A DNA stretch of 64,000 nucleotides. Source: Endobugula sp965225895 (lineage in GTDB: Bacteria > Pseudomonadota > Gammaproteobacteria > Pseudomonadales > Cellvibrionaceae). Below are positions 53,910 to 63,793 of this stretch, piece after piece (within the stretch, counting starts at the first letter, position 1; each line of letters begins with the position of its first letter). The notes beneath the pieces were generated by a model that did no database searches, was not told where the DNA came from, and was given only the letters and a program-made list of their open reading frames with translations. The position numbers were made by a program, and so were the translations under genes. The DNA lies in the NCBI GenBank assembly GCA_965225895.1, contig CBDDBR010000011.1, forward strand, positions 806,001 through 870,000, in the 5' to 3' direction.

Positions 53910-56900
53910 CTACAGTACGAGTAATTGTGGTAGCAATGGAAAGTACAAGGCTGTTTTTATCACATTTGATTCGCCTGTAAATAATTTGCTGTAGCGTTGT
54001 AGTTGTGCTGCATACTTTTGTTTTTCTTCTTCTAAAAATTCGTTGATGGCTTGGCCTTCTTTGGGCTGGCTACTTTTATAATCAATAATCCAGCGTGTAT
54101 TCTTTTCTATAAAGGTTCTATCAATAATATGTTGGCCTTTATGATTCCATAACTCATATTCTGTTGCACTGTTTTGATGTTGATGGTTTAACAACCATTG
54201 GCCCTGTGTATCGTTAAGGGTGTTGTTCACCGCGAGTATGACGTTGTTTAATGCGGTAGAAATATGACGTGGGCTAATGCCATGCTGCAGTAATTGTGTT
54301 TTCCAAAAAGGGTGTTGTTGTTCTATACGTTGTTTATCCCAAAGAGTGTGGCCTGTTTCGGTAATGTGTTGTAACGCAAGGTGAATGACGGTACCAGTGT
54401 AGCGTTGTTCACGTTGTAATAATGCATCTGGCGCGGCGATATTTTCTCGTATGTTTTTTGGTGTATTTTTTGGTATATTTTTTGGTGTAGTTTCTTGATT
54501 GAATGCTTGAGTGATTTCTTTAATAGTTTTTTCTGTGGCCGTATCCATGTGATCGATAAATAAATCGCTTTGCATCGTTGGCGACACATTAGCATTTTGT
54601 TTGGCTAATGCGTTATTGCCTCGGTAATCTTTGAGTAATGTGCAGGCAGGTATAGCGGGTGCTTGCCAGTCGTCATGTAGGCTAATAATGGTATTGGGGT
54701 GATGGTATTTTTGAAATGCCTTTATGTGTGTTGATGTAGCGTTAACCGATGTTTGGCATGGCACGATATGACAATGCTCAGGTTTACTGTTGCTGATGGC
54801 TGGCCATAGACGACACAATAATGAGTGTTTACTGGGAGTTTTTAATTGTTCTAATAATGGGTGTTCATTGGGGCTAAGATCATCACTGCTGTGTTTTGGA
54901 TCCATGGCGGCATAGGCGACAAGGTGCAGTTGTTTAATCGCACGAGTACAAGCGACATATAAAACACGGTTAGATTCTAGCTGTTCTTTCTCGGCGTGCT
55001 GTTGCTGAATAAATTGATAAATAGGATCGTTGTCATCCCCTGTGGCATTCACGGGGCTAATGAGTAATTGCGCTTGTTGCTGATGTGTTTTGGGTGAATA
55101 CGCCATACGCTCTAACCATAAAATTAATTCTTTATCGTTTGCGCGTGGTTTTTTATCTAGCGCAGGAATAATAACAGTATCAAATTCTAAGCCCTTTGAT
55201 TTGTGAATACTCATAATCTCGACAGGTGGGTAAGCATTGCTGTCACTGGTGCCAGCATGATTCTCTAGCGTTTTAGTGACAAGTGGTTTTGCATAGAGTT
55301 CGTTAACCGCTTTTTCTATATCCTGCCACTGCGGGATAGTCCCCCCTTGTTCGTAGTGGTCGAGTACACCAAAAAATGTATGCACATTTTCTATATCGTT
55401 AGGATTAATTAATATGGCTGGTCCGCCTAATGCCAACCATGTGCCTTGTATCCAGCGGCGTAGGGAATGACGTTTTTGCTGTGCTAAGGCCTGTTGAATT
55501 ACGGCACTAAAACGCATGAGTTTTTTATGCCCCGAGGGTGATAAAATAATATCTGTTTTTTCGCTGTTATTGTTTACCTGATGACGCTGTTGTGCATTAT
55601 TGGTTGCGCTACGATGGATTTGACTCAATGTATCGATGAGCAAAGGCCAGTGATGCCCTTGTTTACCGTATTCAGCAACGGCTAATAAATCTTGCATATC
55701 AAGGCCGCACCAAGGGGCGCGTAATATAGCCAGCCATGCCATGCGGTCATTGGGGTAGAGCAAAGCTTTGGTGAGCGATAAGCAATCAAGCACGGGCATA
55801 CAGGTATCTAAGCGATCAATGTCGGTGGCCTGATAGCTAATGTTGGCGTCGTTTAATGCGTAAATAATATCTTGTGCATGTGCCTTACTACGTACTAATA
55901 AAGCTATAGAGTCATTGGGTGATTGCGTTTGGCTGCGTTGAATAATATCTACCACCACATGTGCCTCGTCTTTACGTGGTGTAGGTAGTGTGTCTTCATA
56001 AGTCAGTATGTGTGACTGTACGGCAGGGATATCTAATGTGGCATTAAAGCTTATTGATGGGCTATAACTAACGGCACCGCGATTGCTGTTGTTCAGGGCA
56101 GGAAAAATATGCGCAAAGCTATTGTTTACCCATTCTACAATGCCTGCTTGCGAGCGAAAATTAACCTGTAAATCTAATGGTTCTAGGGCGATATCACCAA
56201 TACCGTATTCTCGCGCGTTCAAAAATATACCGACATTCGCATCACGAAATCGATAACACGATTGCATGGCGTCGCCTACTAAAAATAAAGTGCGGCCATC
56301 ATCGGGTTGCCAGCCTGCGGTGAGGCGTTCGAGTAATGTGAGTTGTGTGCTCGATGTATCTTGAAATTCATCCACTAAAATATGTTGAATTTTGTAATCT
56401 AAGGCGAGGGCTAAATCACTGGGGCTATCGGCTTCACCGAGTGCATCAAGCGCAGCCAATGTAACGGCAAGGTAATCGGTTTTGCCTAATTGTTGAAACG
56501 TAGGTTGTAGGCGTAATGCAAGATCCAGCAATATATGATTTAGGCTATCGAGTAGCAGCCATTGTTTTTCTTCATAACAGGGGGTGGGTAAATGCGCTAA
56601 TGCATTAACACTTTCTTCGAGTTGTTCAATGTCTTTGCATTGGGCAAATAATTCAGCCACACGCTGCTTGGCAATTTTTGCTTCGCCTTGCTGCTCTTTC
56701 GATAATGTTTTATCAGAGGGCGCTAAAAAGCCAATGGCTTTGGTGGCGCTTTTTCGTAATTCGCCTTTTTGCGTTAATAATAGCTCTTTGATACCCAGCC
56801 ACTGGGGTATCGCTTCTACTGTGGCACTAGGCAGACCACATAAGCCTAAGCAGGCTTTAATGGGCGAAGAAGAGGCGTGAAGTTGCTTTGCTGCATGGTC

Positions 56901-57638
56901 GGCTAATAGTCCTAACTCACTGGCGATAGGAGCCAGTGTGTGTTGAGCAATCATGAGTTGTTCTTCAATAACTTCAACCAACATTTTTTCTAAGGTATGG
57001 CGCTGATCCTTACTGTGCAGTATTGGCCCTAACCATTGATCGCGCTTGCCCAGTAATTGGATTAAGAGTGTTTCAATACGCTCAAGTTTGTTATCAAAAT
57101 GTGTAATTAAGCGAATCAAATGCGTTTGTAATTCGCCCGATTGGGTCAGTTGCTTGAGCGTATCACGCGCGGCTAATTGGTAAGCAGTATGCGGGTTATC
57201 AAGAATCTCTGGAGTATGTCCTAGTTGGCTCTCAAAAGGCATTTGTTGGCTTATGGAGCGGCATAGACTATCAATGGTTGTTACGCGTAAGCGGTTAGGG
57301 CAGCTAAACAGTTCCCATTGTTTTTCGGTATTACGGCGTAAAACCGCTTGAGCTAAATGCCATGTGGTTTTCAGGTAATCGTCTTCGGGTTCTGTGGGCT
57401 GTTTTTCGGCATCCCGTAGCGCATCTAAAATACGCGTTTGCATTTCACTGGCGGCTTTTTTAGTAAACGTAATGGCTAAAATATTTTCGGGTTCATCACA
57501 GTGAGCAAGTAATGCGAGTACCCGTTGTGTTAATAGGCCCGTTTTGCCTGAGCCAGCGGGGGCGCTAACAGCAAACGATTGGTGAATGTCTAGTGCGCGG
57601 TCACGTTCAGGCTGATCAATGGGGATATGCTTATTCAT
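53910..57638 (-). CDS. UvrD-family helicase-nuclease (AddA-like)
   Basis: A 1242-residue superfamily 1 helicase with Walker A SAPAGSGKT near residue 30, the DEFQDT box in ILVDEFQDTSSTQ, and motif IV-VI segments such as IMSIHKSKGLEFD. The C-terminal domain has a RecB/AddA-type nuclease core, with IIDYKSS and a later QLQRYSKLF. It contains a 12-base in-frame minisatellite. The start overlaps the stop of the AddB-like gene by four bases. It probably processes DNA double-strand ends for recombination. Confidence 0.86.
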   Translation of the reverse strand: MNKHIPIDQPERDRALDIHQSFAVSAPAGSGKTGLLTQRVLALLAHCDEPENILAITFTKKAASEMQTRILDALRDAEKQPTEPEDDYLKTTWHLAQAVLRRNTEKQWELFSCPNRLRVTTIDSLCRSISQQMPFESQLGHTPEILDNPHTAYQLAARDTLKQLTQSGELQTHLIRLITHFDNKLERIETLLIQLLGKRDQWLGPILHSKDQRHTLEKMLVEVIEEQLMIAQHTLAPIASELGLLADHAAKQLHASSSPIKACLGLCGLPSATVEAIPQWLGIKELLLTQKGELRKSATKAIGFLAPSDKTLSKEQQGEAKIAKQRVAELFAQCKDIEQLEESVNALAHLPTPCYEEKQWLLLDSLNHILLDLALRLQPTFQQLGKTDYLAVTLAALDALGEADSPSDLALALDYKIQHILVDEFQDTSSTQLTLLERLTAGWQPDDGRTLFLVGDAMQSCYRFRDANVGIFLNAREYGIGDIALEPLDLQVNFRSQAGIVEWVNNSFAHIFPALNNSNRGAVSYSPSISFNATLDIPAVQSHILTYEDTLPTPRKDEAHVVVDIIQRSQTQSPNDSIALLVRSKAHAQDIIYALNDANISYQATDIDRLDTCMPVLDCLSLTKALLYPNDRMAWLAILRAPWCGLDMQDLLAVAEYGKQGHHWPLLIDTLSQIHRSATNNAQQRHQVNNNSEKTDIILSPSGHKKLMRFSAVIQQALAQQKRHSLRRWIQGTWLALGGPAILINPNDIENVHTFFGVLDHYEQGGTIPQWQDIEKAVNELYAKPLVTKTLENHAGTSDSNAYPPVEIMSIHKSKGLEFDTVIIPALDKKPRANDKELILWLERMAYSPKTHQQQAQLLISPVNATGDDNDPIYQFIQQQHAEKEQLESNRVLYVACTRAIKQLHLVAYAAMDPKHSSDDLSPNEHPLLEQLKTPSKHSLLCRLWPAISNSKPEHCHIVPCQTSVNATSTHIKAFQKYHHPNTIISLHDDWQAPAIPACTLLKDYRGNNALAKQNANVSPTMQSDLFIDHMDTATEKTIKEITQAFNQETTPKNIPKNTPKNIRENIAAPDALLQREQRYTGTVIHLALQHITETGHTLWDKQRIEQQHPFWKTQLLQHGISPRHISTALNNVILAVNNTLNDTQGQWLLNHQHQNSATEYELWNHKGQHIIDRTFIEKNTRWIIDYKSSQPKEGQAINEFLEEEKQKYAAQLQRYSKLFTGESNVIKTALYFPLLPQLLVL

Positions 57639-60412
57639 GACTGCTGGCCTGTGGTGTTCATTAAGCGTGTGATGGCGTCGGCCTCATAAAATCGGTTAAG
57701 GCGTAAATAATCTCGCGCATAGGTTTTCGTGGCCTCGTCGAGATAGGTGTTAGGGCAGTGACCTTGCTGAAATTCTTCTAATAACTGGCGTAGGGTCTGT
57801 TGCCAGTGGTTGAGTGCCTCATCCCATGTACTCACAGACGTTGTAGTAGAAAGCGGGGAGCGGCTTTTATCGACACTGGTGATACCTTCACAAATATCGG
57901 CGTCTCCTAACCCTTTAAAGCATTGATCAAGCACGTTTATTTGCGCAAAGCTAATACCTTTTACGGCATTTTGATCGTCTGAATAACACAGGGCATAGAG
58001 CGGTAGTTGAGGTTCTTTGGGACGCTCGCCTTTCCAAGCGTTGATATTTGCTGTGCCTGTTTTGTAATCAATAATAAGTAAGCGGCCATCGCTTAATTGA
58101 TCTACACGGTCTATACGAATATTAATATTGATACCGTTAAATTGAATGGTTTGTGCTTCTTCTATGGCGATTACTGTAAACGGTGCACGGTTTTTTTCAA
58201 ACTGTAACCATTGCTTAATAAGTGTACTTTGGCGTTCTTGCTCAATGGTGCATAGCGTACTGTTGAGATGCTTTGGCTTATGACGTTGTATATCAGCAAT
58301 CGCTATGCGCACTTGTTCGTCAATCAGTGCGTTTAACTGTTGATCCTCAAGGTCGAGTAGTGCGGCTTGTGTACGTAATTGTTGCCATATCGCAGCCAAG
58401 CTATTGTGCAAAATATTGCCTTTTTCGATATGTGAAAAACCATTCATGGGCTCAATGGGAAGTGAAGCGCCTAGGCGATATTTGGCAAAGCTATCAAAAG
58501 GGTTTTCGGCTTGTGATTTAAAAAAGGTAGCACCGCCTATTAGTGTATTCTCTGTAAATTTAGGCGCTTTTTCGCAGTTAATGGCTGTAATTTGGCGACT
58601 TTTTTGTAATGTGTTACTCCAGCTTTCTAGCGAATGATGTGTGCTTTGCGTGACTAATGCGGCAAGGGGAATATCACTAATCAGTTGGCTCGGTAAAAGA
58701 TGTTGTTCACTATCGCCTTCGTGGCTGGGTGAGCTAAAAATTATATGTGCAGCACAATGGCGATAATTGTCGGTGAGGGATTGTGCATACTGCAATTCTC
58801 GCAGACTACTGGCGTGGGGCATATTATGTTCCCGTTGTAGCCGAATAGGTAGCAAGGCATTGGGTTTGGGGGCAGGTGGCCACGCTTGTTGATGCAGCCC
58901 CATGATCCAGCAGTGCGTAAAGCGCAAACCCGCGCCTTCTAAGATGCCTAAAATCTGTATTGGGGAGTCGGGCACTTTAGCCTGAAATGGCAATTGATTC
59001 GCCATTGCTTGTAATTGTGTTAATGCATCGCTGCTAGTAATGGCATTGAGTACGCTATCTAGATTAGCAAAGTTTTCGAGCAGCCCGTACCACAATTGAG
59101 TTTGTTGATATTCTTGACTGTCGGGCGTGCGTTCTCCAGGCCAATACAATAGGTCGAGTTGTTGAAGAAAAATACCCACCCATACCGAAGGTAATTGCTT
59201 GCCTTTGTTGGCAGGCTCAGTAGATACCTGATGCAGACGATGTAAATAATCAAATAAACCGTACTGGAGCGCGCGCGGGGCGTGAGTGCCATCAGGCCGC
59301 TCACTAGCCGCGCGTTCGTCAATACGTTGTGCCCAATAGCGTAAGGTATCCCCCGAGATGGTAAAAACCCCCAAAGCCTGTAGCTGAAGAGCCAGCGCAT
59401 TGCGTTGTTGATACTCTTCGCTATAGCGTCCCCAAAAAGGTGAAAGCAGTAGCTGTACTAAAAATTCAACACTCCATTCCTGTGGCTGTGTGTGTAGCTT
59501 TAATAAATTGAGCGTGGCGCTAATTAATGGTGTGTCGCCTAGCGGTGTACCTGTAGAGAGGTTAAAGGGCAGTGTGTAACGCTCGGTATTGGGGTGCAAG
59601 CTATGGGCTTCAAATTCGGCGGTAAAGGCAAACTCAATCTGTTTGCGACATTGGCCAAGATTGGGGGCAATAATGCCTATACGTGCTGTGGGTTGTTGCT
59701 CTAGGGTTGCGCGTGCCCACTGTGCTGCGGCTTGCATTTCGCGATCGGTGCTATCAAATTCAAGGCGCTGGAGTGATGTAGGCAACTCGCTGGGCGGCGG
59801 AATAATGTGTGTTTCTGCGCAAGCTTTATTTAATTGTGTTTCTAATAATGGTGAAATGTCATCAAAGCCTAATAAGTGGATACATTCCTCTTGTGGTAAC
59901 TGTTGTTCTTCATAGGCATACCCAACAATACGAAAGCTCTCTTCGGGAGTAATGGCATTTAACTGCTTAAGCTGTTGCTGAAAGTCTTGTATCCATTGGC
60001 GACATTGTTCGTGAATGTGGGTATCTATGCTGTGTTTACCCACGGGCTGGTTCCAATGTACAAGGGTATTTAATGCATTAGCGGCTTGTTTAGCAATGGC
60101 TTCTGTTTGCATTAGCCCGCAGTTGGCGGTTATTTGTTCCCATAAAACACGCTGTTGTTCGCTAGTAATAATAGAAGCAGATGCTGCTGGGTAGGCTTGC
60201 GCTTGTAGCTGTTGCCATTGCTGATTAAACCATTGTTCTATCACATAAATACGGGGTGTTTGCCATGTCTTATGGCCTTGAGATTGCTGATGTCCCGACC
60301 ATGCATCAATGATTTTACTGCGTAGGCGATTGTTGGGTGTAAGAATAAGCTGATTGGCTTCTATTTCTTTTTTAATTCTTTTAATATCAAATAGATAGCT
60401 AAGTTTATTCAC
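57635..60412 (-). CDS. AddB-like DNA repair nuclease (TIGR03623 type)
   Basis: A 925-residue protein resembling AddB but with a degenerate helicase region lacking a Walker A motif. The C-terminal nuclease has INIRIDRVDQL and LLIIDYKTG followed by QLPLYALCYSD, the RecB-family pattern. I place it in the group annotated as probable DNA repair protein (TIGR03623), from memory. The four-cysteine iron-sulfur cluster of true AddB was not found. Translation begins with GTG and AAGAGA upstream. It is paired with the AddA-like gene. Confidence 0.8.
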   Translation of the reverse strand: MNKLSYLFDIKRIKKEIEANQLILTPNNRLRSKIIDAWSGHQQSQGHKTWQTPRIYVIEQWFNQQWQQLQAQAYPAASASIITSEQQRVLWEQITANCGLMQTEAIAKQAANALNTLVHWNQPVGKHSIDTHIHEQCRQWIQDFQQQLKQLNAITPEESFRIVGYAYEEQQLPQEECIHLLGFDDISPLLETQLNKACAETHIIPPPSELPTSLQRLEFDSTDREMQAAAQWARATLEQQPTARIGIIAPNLGQCRKQIEFAFTAEFEAHSLHPNTERYTLPFNLSTGTPLGDTPLISATLNLLKLHTQPQEWSVEFLVQLLLSPFWGRYSEEYQQRNALALQLQALGVFTISGDTLRYWAQRIDERAASERPDGTHAPRALQYGLFDYLHRLHQVSTEPANKGKQLPSVWVGIFLQQLDLLYWPGERTPDSQEYQQTQLWYGLLENFANLDSVLNAITSSDALTQLQAMANQLPFQAKVPDSPIQILGILEGAGLRFTHCWIMGLHQQAWPPAPKPNALLPIRLQREHNMPHASSLRELQYAQSLTDNYRHCAAHIIFSSPSHEGDSEQHLLPSQLISDIPLAALVTQSTHHSLESWSNTLQKSRQITAINCEKAPKFTENTLIGGATFFKSQAENPFDSFAKYRLGASLPIEPMNGFSHIEKGNILHNSLAAIWQQLRTQAALLDLEDQQLNALIDEQVRIAIADIQRHKPKHLNSTLCTIEQERQSTLIKQWLQFEKNRAPFTVIAIEEAQTIQFNGININIRIDRVDQLSDGRLLIIDYKTGTANINAWKGERPKEPQLPLYALCYSDDQNAVKGISFAQINVLDQCFKGLGDADICEGITSVDKSRSPLSTTTSVSTWDEALNHWQQTLRQLLEEFQQGHCPNTYLDEATKTYARDYLRLNRFYEADAITRLMNTTGQQS

Positions 60413-60473
60413 GTAAATTCTCTTGTTGTTTTTGAGTGTTAAAGCACGCCATTATTGCATGATGTACGCACAG

Positions 60474-61370
60474 TTATATAGGAATGGGTACAAAGCCAAT
60501 GTTATGAATACCAAAGTTTTGTAATGTGCTTTGTAAACGATGGATTGTGTTATTTTCTTCCGTGAAATACGCCGTACCGTTTGTGGATGTCGTTACCATT
60601 GTTGTGCTATTTATGCTTGTGCTGTTCATACTCGTGCTATGTATAGCTGTGTTGTGTTCAGGTGCTGTGTGGGTGGCAGTCAGTGTACCACTGAGTTCTA
60701 ATTGTTCTATCCAATATCCTACACGGCGAGCAATGGCTTCGCCAGAATCCACCCAGTTGCTGATATGGGGCAATGCTTGCTGAAGCTCCTTTTTGAGCAG
60801 TGGAAAATGGGTACATGCTAGTACGATAGTGTCGACGGCTGTGTTTTCTAATATAGGGGCAACAATAGGGGCGAGCTGTGTTTGAGTAATGGTTTCGCCA
60901 CGTAATTTGCGCTCTGCTAATTCAACCAATTCACTGCTACCTACCGATACGATGGTGCAATCGCTGGCAAATTCATTGATCAGTGTGTGGGTGTAGTCGC
61001 GATTAACAGTGCCAGGTGTGGCTAGTAAGGCAATGGTTTTTGTATGGCTCACTGCTGCTGCGGGTTTTATTGCGGGTACAACGCCAATCACAGGCTGCGA
61101 AAAACGCTCACGAATACGAGGTAATGCGACAGTACTGGCTGTGTTGCAGGCAACAATAATAATATCTGCCTGTGTGATGGTTTCGAGTTGATGTAATACA
61201 GTATCAACACGATCCACTAACATCTCGGGGGTTTTGGGGCCGTAAGGAAATGCGGCATTATCTGACGCATAAAAGACGGAACAATCAGGATATTGTTGGT
61301 GAATTTCTTGTAGAATACTCAGGCCACCAACGCCAGAGTCAAAGATTAATAGTCGAGCAGCGGTGCCCAT
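60474..61370 (-). CDS. murI: Glutamate racemase
   Basis: MurI supplies D-glutamate for peptidoglycan. FDSGVGGLSILQ is near the N terminus, and the two catalytic cysteines are Cys75 in VACNTAS and Cys186 in LACTHFPLL. Residues of about 238-265 are a Ser/Thr/Asn/Met/Ile-rich insertion made of five-residue repeats, not expected in this enzyme. The ATG at 61370 is chosen for an AGGATATAAC ribosome-binding stretch; an ATG at 61406 would add 12 residues. Protein length is 298. Confidence 0.92.
   Translation of the reverse strand: MGTAARLLIFDSGVGGLSILQEIHQQYPDCSVFYASDNAAFPYGPKTPEMLVDRVDTVLHQLETITQADIIIVACNTASTVALPRIRERFSQPVIGVVPAIKPAAAVSHTKTIALLATPGTVNRDYTHTLINEFASDCTIVSVGSSELVELAERKLRGETITQTQLAPIVAPILENTAVDTIVLACTHFPLLKKELQQALPHISNWVDSGEAIARRVGYWIEQLELSGTLTATHTAPEHNTAIHSTSMNSTSINSTTMVTTSTNGTAYFTEENNTIHRLQSTLQNFGIHNIGFVPIPI
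60583..60660. repeat. 15-base degenerate tandem repeat inside murI
   Basis: Four to five units of 15 bases, of the form ATRCTYGTGCTRTKY on the plus strand (for example ATGCTTGTGCTGTTC and ATACTCGTGCTATGT), lie within the murI reading frame. Unit length is a multiple of three, so changes in copy number keep the frame. They encode repeats such as STSMN and STSIN. Confidence 0.65.
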
Positions 61371-61433
61371 GTTATATCCTATATTGTCCATCATGAATGA
61401 TGGCATGATAACAAATAATAAAGAGTATAAATA

Positions 61434-62717
61434 ATGAATCCAATGGGTGATTTTTTGATCACATACAGTACCGAAATTATTGCAACATTGATTGGCTTTT
61501 TATTGGGTGCTTTAGTGACTGGTGCTTGGTTAATAACACGTTCTCGTCAAGCGTTGGCGGTGGTGGAGCAAGATATGTACACCGCTAGAGAGGTCGCAGC
61601 AGTGGCAAAAAGTGAGCTGGCGCATGTGCAACAAAATATGCGTGAGCAGGCCACGTTACTACAAGATACTAAACGTCAGTTAGGGGTGGAGTTTGAAAAC
61701 GTAGCCAATCGCATTTTTGATTCAAAACAAAAACAATTTAATGCTCAAAACGAAAAAACCTTATCGTATAGTCTTGATCCTCTTAAAACACAGATCAATG
61801 AGTTTAAGCAGCAGGTGGCAACGGCCTATGAGAAAGAAAATGCAGAACGTAATAAGCTCATAGGTAAAATTGGCGAGCTGCAATTACAAACACAAAAAAT
61901 AGGGGAAGATGCCGTTAATTTAGCCTTAGCGCTAAAGGGTGATAATAAATCTCAAGGTAATTGGGGCGAGGTGATTCTTGAGCGTTTATTAGAAGAATCG
62001 GGTTTACAAAAAGGGCGCGAATACGATACTCAGGTTGCTTTAAAAGATGATGAAGGTAGTCGTCGTAATCCTGATGTGATTATTTATCTACCAGAAGACA
62101 AGCAATTAGTGATTGACTCTAAAGTATCGCTGACTCATTACGAACAGTATGTAAATTCTGATGACCAAGCAGAAAAAACCGTTGCCCTAAAAGGGCATAT
62201 CGATTCGGTACGTCAACATATTAAAGGTTTAAGCCGTAAAAATTACGAAGATTTAAAAGGGATTCAAACATTAGATTTTGTTTTTATTTTTATGCCCATA
62301 GAAGCCGCATTTATGCTGGCTTTACAGCATGAGCCTGCGTTATTTAAAGAGGCATATGATAAGCAAATTATTTTGGTGAGTCCTACCACGTTAATGGCCA
62401 CTCTACGCACAGTAGCGAATATTTGGCGTTATCATAAGCAGCATAAAAATGCAGAATTAATCGCTACTCAAGCGGGCGGTTTGTATGACCAATTTGCGCT
62501 GGTGCTTGAGTCGGTAGATGACTTGGGTAAGCAGTTAGAAAAAGCACAAATTACTTATCAAAAAACCCGTAACCGTTTATCAGGTGGCCGCGGTGATTTA
62601 ATAGGGCGTGTAGAGAAATTGAAAAAGCTGGGGGCGAAAGCAAAAAAAACCTTACCAGCAACCGAAGTGAGTCATGACGACTCATTACTTGATCATCATT
62701 CAACAGAAGAGAAGTAA
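61434..62717 (+). CDS. rmuC: DNA recombination protein RmuC
   Basis: A 427-residue protein with an N-terminal membrane helix (about 11-31), a long coiled coil (about 40-150) and the C-terminal RmuC domain, with NWGEVILERLLEESGLQKGREYD, NPDVIIYLPEDKQLVIDSKVS and LSGGRGDLIGRVEKLKKLGAKAKK. RmuC limits recombination at inverted repeats in E. coli; its domain is related to PD-(D/E)XK nucleases. It is divergent from murI, and the DUF2489 gene follows after two bases. Confidence 0.93.
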   Translation: MNPMGDFLITYSTEIIATLIGFLLGALVTGAWLITRSRQALAVVEQDMYTAREVAAVAKSELAHVQQNMREQATLLQDTKRQLGVEFENVANRIFDSKQKQFNAQNEKTLSYSLDPLKTQINEFKQQVATAYEKENAERNKLIGKIGELQLQTQKIGEDAVNLALALKGDNKSQGNWGEVILERLLEESGLQKGREYDTQVALKDDEGSRRNPDVIIYLPEDKQLVIDSKVSLTHYEQYVNSDDQAEKTVALKGHIDSVRQHIKGLSRKNYEDLKGIQTLDFVFIFMPIEAAFMLALQHEPALFKEAYDKQIILVSPTTLMATLRTVANIWRYHKQHKNAELIATQAGGLYDQFALVLESVDDLGKQLEKAQITYQKTRNRLSGGRGDLIGRVEKLKKLGAKAKKTLPATEVSHDDSLLDHHSTEEK

Positions 62718-62719
62718 CC

Positions 62720-63175
62720 ATGGGGTTTGTATTAATTATTATTGCCGTTGTTATTGTATTGGTATTAGCTGTTATTGCCTATCGTTTACAGCAGCAAGTT
62801 AAAAAGATGGAAGCGGATAAGGCAGCACAAGAACAAGCCTTAGCGGATCAACAGCAAGAAAAACGTGACTCTATGAACAAGAGCATTCAAATACTCGCCC
62901 AAGGCTTACTTACGGATCAGGTCACTAAAACCGAAGCTGCTATTCGTATAGGCGCATTAATGGAGTTTTTAGGCGTTGACGAAGCCACTAAAGAAGAATT
63001 TAGCGCAATATATCAGCTTGCCGAAGCCAGCGCGCATATTCCTATTCTAGAAAAATGGAAAGCCCTTTCTACCAAAGAAAAAATGCGTTACGACAATGAG
63101 CGCATGGCACTCGAAGAAAAGTACGGTGATTTCGTAATGGATGCAGCCCAGCGTATTATGGGTAGAACGTTTTAA
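62720..63175 (+). CDS. DUF2489 family protein
   Basis: A 151-residue protein with an N-terminal membrane helix (residues 3-22), a short coiled coil and a conserved core SIQILAQGLLTDQVTKTEAAIRI, the DUF2489 signature, ending VMDAAQRIMGRTF. Function unknown. It sits two bases after rmuC, so the two are cotranscribed. Confidence 0.82.
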   Translation: MGFVLIIIAVVIVLVLAVIAYRLQQQVKKMEADKAAQEQALADQQQEKRDSMNKSIQILAQGLLTDQVTKTEAAIRIGALMEFLGVDEATKEEFSAIYQLAEASAHIPILEKWKALSTKEKMRYDNERMALEEKYGDFVMDAAQRIMGRTF

Positions 63176-63204
63176 TACGTGTAGTAATAATGATTGTTAT
63201 GCAA

Positions 63205-63250
63205 TAACAAAGGCTATGAGTGTTTGTTATCTGCTGTATTAGCAGTTTTT
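63205..63250 (+). terminator. Rho-independent terminator after rmuC-DUF2489
   Basis: CTGCT-gtatt-AGCAG (63231-63245) forms a five-base stem followed by TTTTT and an AT-rich stretch, a standard intrinsic terminator. A preceding hairpin TAACAAA/TTTGTTA (63205-63229) may help. It separates the rmuC unit from the SRPBCC/sigma factor promoter. Confidence 0.6.
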
Positions 63251-63280
63251 ATTGTTATATATATTTTATTTTCTCTTTTT

Positions 63281-63307
63281 TGTCACACACCCCTACATTG
63301 TGCAGTC
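63281..63307 (+). promoter_or_regulatory. Candidate ECF sigma-dependent promoter
   Basis: TGTCACA (63281-63287) is followed after exactly 16 bases by AGTC (63304-63307) and TAA. This is very close to the TGTCACA-N16-CGTC pattern known for some ECF sigma groups such as ECF41. It lies 56 bases before the SRPBCC gene, whose downstream neighbour encodes an ECF factor, suggesting autoregulation. Confidence 0.5.
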
Positions 63308-63362
63308 TAACTATAGATGAGTTTGAATTTCTTACTCGAATAATGATCTATAGGAGACAACA

Positions 63363-63770
63363 ATGCAAAATTTCGATGTGCAGAGTGTAGGTTTACAGGT
63401 TTCTAAAACCGTAGCATTCAACTATATAGCTGATCCTAACAATCTGCCCGAATGGACAAATGCTTTTAGCACTGTATCTGAAGGTAAAGCGGTAATGACA
63501 ACGCCAGAAGGTGAGTTAGAGGTGGGGTTAGACGTTGAGTCTTCTGCATCACATGGCTCAATCGATTGGCGAATTATTTTTCCTGACGGGAGTGTTGCAA
63601 GGGCATTTTCTCGGCTGATGATAATAGGCAGTAGTGAATGTGTGTATTCTTTTGTACTTACACCACCACCAGTACCTTTAGAAATGCTAGAAGGCGCATT
63701 AAGTGAACAGTCTAAAATATTGGCACAAGAGTTAATCGATTTAAAACGCATTTTGGAACAGAGCCAATAA
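63363..63770 (+). CDS. SRPBCC superfamily protein
   Basis: A 135-residue START/polyketide-cyclase-like protein. VGLQVSKTVAFNYIADPNNLPEWTNAF in part is the N-terminal strand-helix motif, and the IDWRIIFPDGSVARAFSRLM segment lines the cavity. It probably binds a small hydrophobic ligand; no enzyme activity is evident. TAGGAG lies about eight bases before the ATG. The ECF sigma factor gene follows after 23 bases. Confidence 0.8.
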   Translation: MQNFDVQSVGLQVSKTVAFNYIADPNNLPEWTNAFSTVSEGKAVMTTPEGELEVGLDVESSASHGSIDWRIIFPDGSVARAFSRLMIIGSSECVYSFVLTPPPVPLEMLEGALSEQSKILAQELIDLKRILEQSQ

Positions 63771-63793
63771 TTGCCACGTGAGGGTATGTTTTT

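Noticed and set aside
53910..60412. Naming the helicase pair recB/recC
   Set aside because: The second protein has a C-terminal RecB-type nuclease and resembles AddB rather than RecC, and there is no recD neighbour.
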